A stretch of 12,686 nucleotides of DNA from Podochytrium sp. JEL0797 (Eukaryota; Chytridiomycota; Chytridiomycetes; Chytridiales; Chytriomycetaceae), in assembly GCA_027596195.1 (NCBI GenBank), contig JADGJG010000773.1:1-12686 (forward strand). The letters are read 5' to 3'. The notes beneath the pieces are model-generated. The model did no database searches and was not told where the DNA came from. It saw only the letters and a program-made list of their open reading frames with translations. Each line of letters starts with the position of its first letter. The first letter of the stretch is position 1. Made by a program: the position numbers and the translations under genes. Shown here piece after piece: positions 6,100 to 12,686 of this stretch.

Positions 6100-7402
6100 A
6101 TGAGTCAAGAAGGGAAGGGGGGTGCAGAAATTCGCACACACGCCCGAGGTGAAGTGAAAAAAATGAGCGCGGAAATCGAAGAAACCAGCAGCACAGAAAC
6201 GGTTGGAAGCCTCACAACCACCAGCATGGAAGACTCGCCACCTCACCCGCAATCGCCAAACATTGTGCCTCCACTCGCGTCGACCGGCGCTGCCTCTGGA
6301 CCGGGCGGCCAGTCCAGCTTCGTGTTGAAGATTTTGAACGAGTCCAAGGGTCCCACGGTGCGTGTTCTATTTACTCGCTATATTCATTCACCGATCCATC
6401 GTGCATTCCAACTTATTCCTCGTTTTTCGCCACAGGGAATTCGTCTCACGAACACCAAAATCCCCGTCACTTCCACCGACCGTCTCTCCCTCCTCGAAAA
6501 AGTCCTCCCCCCTCGTTCCGACACACCCAAACCCAGCAACACCCAACCCAGCCTCTTTGACCTCTTGACGACCCAGTCAAAACAAACGCCACCCACTACC
6601 CACAAATTTCCCACGCCACCCAGCGATGTGACGCCCAAATTCAACGACAAGGTCCTCCTCCGCGCGTTGGATAAGATGAACGCGGATGGCGGGCGTGAGC
6701 GGTATGCGTCTGTGGGATCTTCTGTTGGTTCGAATGGGGTCAAGAATGGGGGTGAGGTGGAAGGGTTGTCGAACGTTTTGATGAAGCTTGTGGATGAAGG
6801 CGATTTGGGGTTTGAGTCTCAACCCGAGAGCATGTTCAGTTCCGTGTATGAAGATTTGGGGGACACGGAGAGTTCGTGTGGATGGCAGAATGTGAGGGAG
6901 AAGGAGAATGGGGAGAAGGGGAGAGCGGTGCTTCGCAAGTTGAGTACCCTGTGGTGGTTGGCCGGGGTGGGGGCGGGGGGGGAGGTGGCGCGTGGTGGGG
7001 TGACGGGGTTTCCGTTGGATTTATTGGAGACGGAGAAGGAGTTTCACTTGTTTGTGGATGTGAGTGGGGCGCAGGAGGGGGATGTGGCGCTTGAAGTTGT
7101 GGAGTGGGGGAATGTTGTTTGTTTGAAGGTTGAGATTGAGGATTCGGTGGAGGTGATGAAGAAGGTGAGTGGGTGTTCGCAGTTCATTTTTTTTTGGGTT
7201 TGAGGTGGGAGGTTTTTTGCTGATGGATTGAATGAAGCAGGGGCAACGTGTGACGGAAAAGATTCGTGAGAGAAGAGTTGGGAAGATGGTGAGACGCGTT
7301 GAGTTGGATGGACGCGCTGACGCGAGTGATTGTGATGCTGTTATGTTCAATGGGTTGTTGCATGTGCGTGTGGGGAAGATGAAGCAGACTGGCGAGAGCT
7401 GA
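6100..7402 (+). CDS. HSP20/alpha-crystallin-domain protein with long N-terminal extension
   Basis: Exons 6100-6357, 6436-7164 and 7241-7402 give 382 aa. Introns are 78 nt (GTGCGT...CCACAG; stop-free, so optional) and 76 nt (GTGAGT...GAAGCAG); all joins are phase 0. The C-terminal ~100 residues form an alpha-crystallin domain: PLDLLETEKEFHLFVDVSG from residue 279, then DVALEVVEWGNVVCLKVE. After the second splice come IRERRVGKMVRRVELDGRAD and FNGLLHVRVGKMK, equivalent to the ERxxGxFxRxxxLP and NGVLxVxVPK elements of small heat-shock proteins. The usual C-terminal IxI motif is absent; the protein ends KQTGES. The ~280-residue N-terminal part is mostly Ser/Thr/Pro- and Gly/Glu-rich, much longer than in typical 15-25 kDa family members. 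Likely an ATP-independent holdase or a sHSP-derived co-chaperone in the cytosol or nucleus. Confidence 0.8.
6964..6988 (+). other. G-run cluster (possible G-quadruplex)
   Basis: Runs of 4, 5 and 8 G separated by single bases, followed by two GG pairs, lie on the coding strand inside exon 2 of the HSP20-type gene. The 8-G run can count as two, which satisfies a four-tract quadruplex pattern. In protein it is a glycine-rich linker just before the alpha-crystallin domain. Confidence 0.5.
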
Positions 7403-8009
7403 GGGGTTGGGGGGCATGCGCATTCTTATTCTTTTGTTGCATTTTGTATTCTTATTCCTTGCTTCTCTGTGCTGTTCACTCAAAAAACTGTTCCATATAT
7501 ATTTTTTATTTAGTCGCAAGAGGGGAAGAAGGGGGAGGCTCCCGAGCAGCGTCGCGATCGGACCGTTAACTCAATTTTTTTTGGAATCTCAGTGGATCAC
7601 ATCCAGTTCGACTTGGGAATCGGCCTATCATATATGCAGTTCCGTGCCCCTGGGTGTCGAGCGAATCTCTCCGTTTTTCCGTTTTCGGTTTTCTAGACAA
7701 ATGAATGAATGAACGAAATCAACAATGACACATATGACGAATGGGTAGTCAAGCGGCGCGAATGGGTGCCTGTAAATAGATATAAATTGAATACATCGCG
7801 CAAGACGAATTCGTTTGTACTCGATGCGATATTTAATCAAAATTTTCACTTATTTTTCGCAGGAACGCGTTTTGAATGTTCGCGAATCACGAATCATGAA
7901 GAAAGAAGCACAAACAAGTCGAATACATTCTCCAATCAAGACTTATGAGAGTGGGACGGGGAAATATAAATTAAAGAAATGAAGAACTCATAATGAACAA
8001 AAAATCGGG
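7403..8009 (+). promoter_or_regulatory. 607-bp AT-rich intergenic region upstream of the first OPT gene
   Basis: This is the longest gene-free stretch in the window. It begins with the T-rich 3' flank of the HSP20-type gene, including two copies of ATTCTTATTC about 28 bp apart (near 7421 and 7449) and TATATATTTTTTATTT around 7496. It holds a short ATGA-type microsatellite near 7701. Close to the OPT start lie CCAAT at 7932-7936 and TATAAA at 7965-7970, 40 bp before the ATG. A GTAAAT...TTCGCAG pair (7772-7862, 91 nt) could be a 5'-UTR intron; this is speculative. No ORF with believable protein composition and no complete tRNA, 5S or snRNA signature is seen. Confidence 0.5.
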
Positions 8010-10922
8010 ATGACAACCGAATTGCGAACAGCACAGGATGCCGTCACCAGCTCTATTGATTATATGGTGCCGCTTGACGATGATCCAGAAACTCCGGCTC
8101 TTACGTGTGTTCCTTTTTTCTCCTTTCGAGCCAGTATACCTCCATTCCACCTCCGTTCCCAACTTTCATTTGACAAAATATACAGATTCCGAGCGATATT
8201 TCTGGGCTCCATCTTCGCTTTATTCCTTTCCATTGTGAACTCGGTGTGGGCCTTTCGAACGAATGCGAGCATTTCATCGACTGGCGCGAGCTTCGCAATC
8301 GTTACTTCGTATCCTCTCGGTCTTTTGTGGCACAGATATGTTCCTCGCCACAAGTTCTGGAATCCCTCGAAGTTCACAGTGAAGGAGCATGTCCTGATTT
8401 GTACGACTCCCCAAAAACAATGAACCATCTAATTCATTTTTGTTAGACATTATGACGCATGCGAGCAGTGTGCCATATGGAATCGATAACGTGGTTTCTC
8501 AAGCTAGCCCCGACCTCATGGTGAAGTTGCACATATTATCATTTTCCAGTCGCGTCTGATGCGTTATCTTGCAGGACAACAAAAAAATCACCCTCTTGAG
8601 TGCGCTCGCTTTCGTTATGGTCACCCAGTGCACTGGATTCGGATTCGCTGGACTCTGCCGAAGGTTTTTGGTCAAGCCTGCCGCGATGCTCTGGCCGACA
8701 AACTTTGCTGTCCTGGGTGCGTGAGTCGCGATATTTCTTTTTTAACCTTCTTCATTGATATGTGTTTTTCTGGATAGCTATGTTCGTTTCATTTCACGAC
8801 ACGAAGCCAAGAACGAAGCCGCATGAACTTTTTCAGGAATCGTGTGCATTGGACGATTTTCCGTCCGATGGATCGTCAAACCGTTCGAAGACTCTCAATT
8901 TGGAGACTCTGACTATCGCGATATCAGAGAACAAATCCACGGATGATGAGATTATGGAATCCCCTTCAGTCCTCGATCCACCGCAGCAAACGCGTTTCAA
9001 AACAAGCCGCAAAGCAGCTTTCTGGTACTCTGTGTTGGGAATGTGCGTATATACGGTTATTCCCGAGTATTTGGCACCGGCTCTGCAATCCATTTCGGTG
9101 TGCTTCTCGAGCAGTTTTGCGGGCCTGCCGAGTGGATCAATGGGCGGATTCAACACTGTTTCGAGCTCATCAAACGGAGTGGGGTTTATGTCCTTCTCGT
9201 TTGATTGGTATTACATCGGATCCATGTATGTGACCACGCCGTGGTGGGCCATTCTTTGCAATTCTGCTGGAAAAATCTTGTTTCCGTGGATTGCGACGGT
9301 ATTGCTTTATGTATCGGACAGTTGAGTTTATTTATTTGTATTCTTCAATTTATGGCAAATTCTAACGCTTTCTTTTGATCTCAGCTTGGGGTTTGAGCCA
9401 CGTCATGTCCACGGACAAGATCAACCCAGTTCTGAACTCTGTCCACTTGTTCAACGGGAATCAAAACTCAACAAGCCACCAGCTTGGAAGCCCGGTGAAT
9501 CCAGCCTTCTTTTACGACGCGACGAGCAACTATGCCCTCAATCAGACGGCTTACGAGGACGTGTCGCCACTCCACATCACGCCGTTCTTTGCGGTCCAAT
9601 ATGGAGCTTCGTTCCTCACCATCGCGTCAGTTTTGTCTCACGTCATGCTTTGGTATGGATCAACCATCAAACGTCAAGTCAAGAGCGCCTGCAAACAAGT
9701 CAACGACTCGTTCGACTCGATGGACGTTCACAATAAGCTCATGGCGGAATATTGGGACCCTCCAGATTGGATTTTCTTGGCCTTTCTGGGTGTGATGGCT
9801 TCCTTGACGTTATTTGTGTGTGAGGTCACGTATTTCAAGATGCCGTGGTGGAGTGTGTTGTTGAATCTGTCTGTGACGGCAGTTTTGGTTGTCCCACTTG
9901 GGATTATTTATGCGGTTTGTGGATTTATTCTCGTGGCCATTAATCATCCATCGGTTCAACGCCCTAAAATCCACTCACTTGTAGATATCAGGCATTGGCA
10001 TTTCAATGAGCGTCCTGGCAGAGTTACTGATCGGCTCCATTATTCCCGGAGACACGGTGGCCGTCATGGCTTTCAAGTCACTTGCAATCAACAATATCAA
10101 CCAAGCTCTCCTTCTTGTCGGAGGCCTGAAGCTCGGGCATTATTTGCATGTTCCACCTCTCGCGATTCTAATTGCTCAGTTGCTGGGGACGTTCATCAAC
10201 ATTGTTGTCGGAACATGCGTCAGTTGGTGGATGATGTTTTCTTCGGGTCTCCTAAATGCGAGTCATGGCGACTGGCAGTTCATCACATATCAAACTTTCT
10301 ACAGCGACGGTGCCATTTGGGGCGCGATTGGACCCAAGACATTCTTTGGTGTTGGGTCCCTGTATGAGGGTCTGCTTTGGTGCTTTCTCATAGGATTTCT
10401 CGCTCCGTTCGGTCCCTGGCTTTGTTATCAATTCCTGGGCAAGTCCAATTTTTGGCAATTCATCAACTTTCCCATTATTTTCGCGTTCTCTGGCGTGGGA
10501 AGTTTTCAAAACGGCTTCGCTATGCCGTTGATTGTTGGATTCGCGTTTCAAGTTGTCGTTTTCAAATTGGCCAAGGATTGGTGAGGAAATTTGAGAGTAA
10601 GTGTTGTCAGACTCAAATTTCATTCTCATCACGTAGGTATCAAAACTACACTTTTGTCATGGGCTCTGCGTTTGACGTGTCTCTTGGCATCACTTTGCTT
10701 ATAATCACCGTCCTGAAAGCTGGCGGGATCACTGTGCCATATCACCGGTTGAATCCGGATCTTGATCAGGTGCCAATTGATTACTATTGTTTTGCGGGGG
10801 CAAATTACTCGAGGTCGGTTCTTTTTCTTCTCTCTTTTGTCGTCAACCGAAAATTAATATTGGTTGAAAGTTTCGATTGCGAATATTTTAGCTTCTTGAA
10901 CATCTCTCATCGATCATGCTAA
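8010..10922 (+). CDS. OPT-family oligopeptide transporter, copy 1
   Basis: Nine exons: 8010-8104, 8186-8400, 8447-8520, 8575-8716, 8778-9320, 9385-9918, 9992-10580, 10637-10813, 10892-10922. All phases agree and the product is 799 aa, a normal OPT length. Family landmarks: DDDPETPAL-TFRA at the N terminus, SYPLGLLW (73-80), NPSKFTVKEHVLI (91-103; the NPGPFNVKEHVLI element), MLWPTNF, the TTPWWAI segment, SPLHITPFFAVQYG, and LAELLIGSIIPG followed by MAFKSLA. There are roughly 12-16 hydrophobic membrane segments and a Ser/Thr/Asp-rich loop around residues 185-235. OPT proteins are proton-coupled importers of small peptides, including glutathione or metal-chelate relatives; substrate here is unknown. 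The last intron (10814-10891) and first (8105-8185) are stop-free and could be retained; the exon 6/7 junction (9919-9991) is the least certain. A tandem paralog follows. Confidence 0.85.
9505..9603 (+). repeat. Identity block shared with OPT copy 2 (12588-12686)
   Basis: These 99 bases are identical to 12588-12686, where the window ends, so the true block may be longer. The 120 bases just before it (9385-9504 against 12468-12587) differ at 12 positions. Coding sequence further upstream, in exon 5 against exon 6 of copy 2, is visibly far more diverged and needs gaps in the loop. Confidence 0.9.
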
Positions 10923-11040
10923 TTTGTATTTTTCACTCTTTCTGATCAATAAAACAATAAATGGGAGAAGGAAGAAAGTGAATTTTTTCGAACACGCGCC
11001 AAGCCACAAACACGTTTTTCCCGACAATTTCGCTGCGAAA
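10923..11040 (+). promoter_or_regulatory. 118-bp spacer between the OPT genes
   Basis: The stretch contains two AATAAA signals (10948-10953 and 10956-10961) suited to the 3' end of copy 1, then purine-rich sequence, then the ATG of copy 2 at 11041 in AAAATGG context. The promoter of copy 2 must lie here or inside the end of copy 1. No TATA box was found. Confidence 0.6.
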
Positions 11041-12686
11041 ATGGACCCAGATCCGCTTGACTCGTTCGATCCGAATGATGCGATTGCGAGCTCCGTCGAC
11101 TACATCACACCTCTTGCGGATGATCCCGAGACCCCCGCTTTCACGTGAGTGAGGTCGCCCCTGTTTCGAAGGTCTCATTTCGAAACACCCCAGTTTCCGA
11201 GCTCTTCTTCTCGGATGCCTTTTCGGCATCGGTCTCTCGTTGGCCAATTCAGTTTGGGCTTTCAGGACCAATGCTTCCATTACCACTTCAGGTCGGTGAT
11301 GTCATGTTTTGACGTTTGCCACCACATTTGTCGCTCAAAGGAATATCGATCAGGGGCGACTTTCGCGGTCGTGGGCTCATATCCTCTCGGTCTTCTGTGG
11401 CATAAATACGTACCTCATCACAAGTTCTGGAATCCGTCGAAGTTCTCAGTGAAGGAGCATGTCCTGATTTGTGAGCGCCCCATTCGAAAACTCGCCCAAG
11501 CCTTCCTAACAAAATTGGATAGATGTCATCACGCACGCGAGCAGTGTTCCATATGGAATGGAGAATGTTGTATCACAAGCGATGCCTACGCTGATGGTGA
11601 ATTCGTGTTTGTTTTTCTTTTGCTGAGAAAGTTTTGTTCAACACCACAAAACAGAACAACTCGGATATCACATTCTTTCACGCGTTGTCGTTTGTTTTTG
11701 CTACGCAGTTCATGGGATTTGGATTCGCGGGGCTCTGTCGTCGATTCTTGGTCAAGCCGAAGGCCATGCTTTGGCCAACGACATTTTCGACGCTTGCGTG
11801 AGTATTTTGAAGTGTTGTCAGCATGATCTCATTATTTATTGATGCAATACAGTGTCTTTGTCGCGTTCCACAATATCGCGACTGGGAGTGCTTCGACGAG
11901 ACGCGACAGTGTTTTGATTGGTCCCGACTCGAGCGAAACGACGCACGCCGAATTCGTGATTGAAGACACACCACTACCTGATTTGGGACAGCTATCCCGT
12001 CAAATATCTTGGAGCTCCACGAGCGATTCGTTGAAGAAACAGACCCCGATCGTGGATTCTCAAATCGAGTCCGGACAAGAAACATTCGAACCGGTTTACA
12101 AAACTTCTCGACAAGCCGCGTTTTGGTTCTCGTTCTTGGGAATGTATCTCTACTCCTTTATTCCTGAGTTCTTCTTTCCGGTCCTTCAGTCCATTTCAAT
12201 TTGTTCGTCGAGCAGTTTTGCGGGCTTGAAGGTGGGGTCGTTGGGATTTTTCAACACAATCTCGAGTTCCACCAATGGTGTTGGTCTGTTCAGTATCACC
12301 CTTGACTGGTACTACATCCAAGCCGGATTCTTGACAACTCCTTGGTGGGCAATTTTGTGTTTCGCGGTTGGAAATATCTTTTTGTCTTGGGTTGCCACCG
12401 TTCTGTTGTTCACGTCCGACAGTTGAGTTGATCATTCTCTTCCGACATCTTTAACACATATTTTCAGCGTGGGGTTTGAGCCGCGTCATGTCCACAGACA
12501 AGATCAACCCAGTTCTGAACTCGGTCCACTTGTTCAACGGAAACCCAAACTCAACAAGTCACCAGCTTGGAAGCCCTGTGAACCCCACCTTCTTTTACGA
12601 CGCGACGAGCAACTATGCCCTCAATCAGACGGCTTACGAGGACGTGTCGCCACTCCACATCACGCCGTTCTTTGCGGTCCAATATG
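11041..12686 (+). CDS. OPT-family oligopeptide transporter, copy 2 (3' truncated by window)
   Basis: Seven exons are visible: 11041-11144, 11194-11291, 11354-11470, 11523-11596, 11655-11797, 11853-12421, 12468-12686. They give 441 complete codons before the right edge. The protein starts MDPDPLDSFDPND and follows copy 1 throughout: DDPETPAF-TFRALLLG, SVWAFRTNASI, SYPLGLLWHKY, NPSKFSVKEHVLI, FGFAGLCRRFLVKP, MLWPTTF, LTTPWWAIL, GLSRVMSTDKINP. It has one intron (11292-11353) that copy 1 lacks; the other visible introns sit at the same codons. The cytoplasmic-loop-like segment after AFHNIATG is Ser/Thr/Asp-rich and unalignable in detail with copy 1, suggesting relaxed or diversified regulation. 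Same predicted function as copy 1, proton-coupled uptake of small peptides at a membrane; substrate unknown. Confidence 0.85.
11292..11353 (+). other. Copy-2-specific intron
   Basis: The 62-nt stretch GTCGGTGATG...CGATCAG interrupts codons between SITTS and ATFAVV. Copy 1 reads through the same place (SISSTGASFAIV) with no intron. Removing it restores alignment exactly, and its length (3n+2) makes retention a frameshift. Confidence 0.75.

Noticed and set aside
7580..7660. tRNA-like B-box (AGTTCGACTTGG) in the intergenic region
   Set aside because: No matching acceptor stem, A box or anticodon arm at the right distances; the T-stem has a mismatch.
7628..7849. 73-codon minus-strand ORF in the OPT upstream region
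   Set aside because: AT-rich, no recognisable composition or motif, no support from spacing or signals.

Overview
The window is nuclear DNA from a compact, intron-containing eukaryote. Splice sites are GT...AG, and 18 of the 19 introns I could place are 46-81 nt long. AATAAA signals lie just after stop codons, and genes are packed on both strands with 31-160 bp between many of them. The gene mix (two tandem oligopeptide transporters of the OPT family, an N4BP2L-type P-loop kinase, a small heat-shock protein, an F-box protein and a glutamine-rich Myb/SANT protein) fits an early-diverging, perhaps chytrid-like, fungus. That taxonomic guess is inference, not proof. There are no prokaryotic signals, transposons, CRISPR arrays or convincing RNA genes.

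Layout, left to right. (1) Minus strand 1-378: the start of an S/T/P-rich protein that runs off the left edge. (2) Minus strand 443-928 and probably further right: the C-terminal part of an unknown membrane protein. Its 5' exons, somewhere in 929-1369, are unresolved, and the same stretch carries a plus-strand ORF resembling a degenerate thioredoxin/PDI domain. (3) Minus strand 1380-3801: a ~760-785 aa Gln-rich nuclear protein with a C-terminal Myb/SANT repeat completed by splicing. (4) Plus strand 3833-5013: an N4BP2L-like kinase whose second exon encodes an RGG-box tail. (5) Minus strand 5176-6054: an F-box protein. (6) Plus strand 6100-7402: a 382-aa protein ending in an alpha-crystallin (HSP20) domain, in three exons. 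(7) 7403-8009: AT-rich upstream region. (8) Plus strand 8010-10922: a complete OPT transporter in nine exons (799 aa). (9) Plus strand 11041-12686: a second OPT gene in the same orientation, cut by the right edge after 441 codons.

Several of these genes are invisible or misleading as simple ORFs. The RGG exon, the last HSP20 exon and the leftmost gene carry no obvious start-to-stop ORF and were found by reading across splice sites or off the edge.

No clear undescribed multi-gene system is present. The most interesting signals are a gene-conversion-like identity block between the OPT paralogs, four stop-free introns whose lengths are multiples of three, very short divergent promoters, an intragenic C-to-G compositional sawtooth, a kinase-RGG fusion with a possible Cys-rich alternative C terminus, and the ambiguous double-coding stretch near 1,000-1,270.
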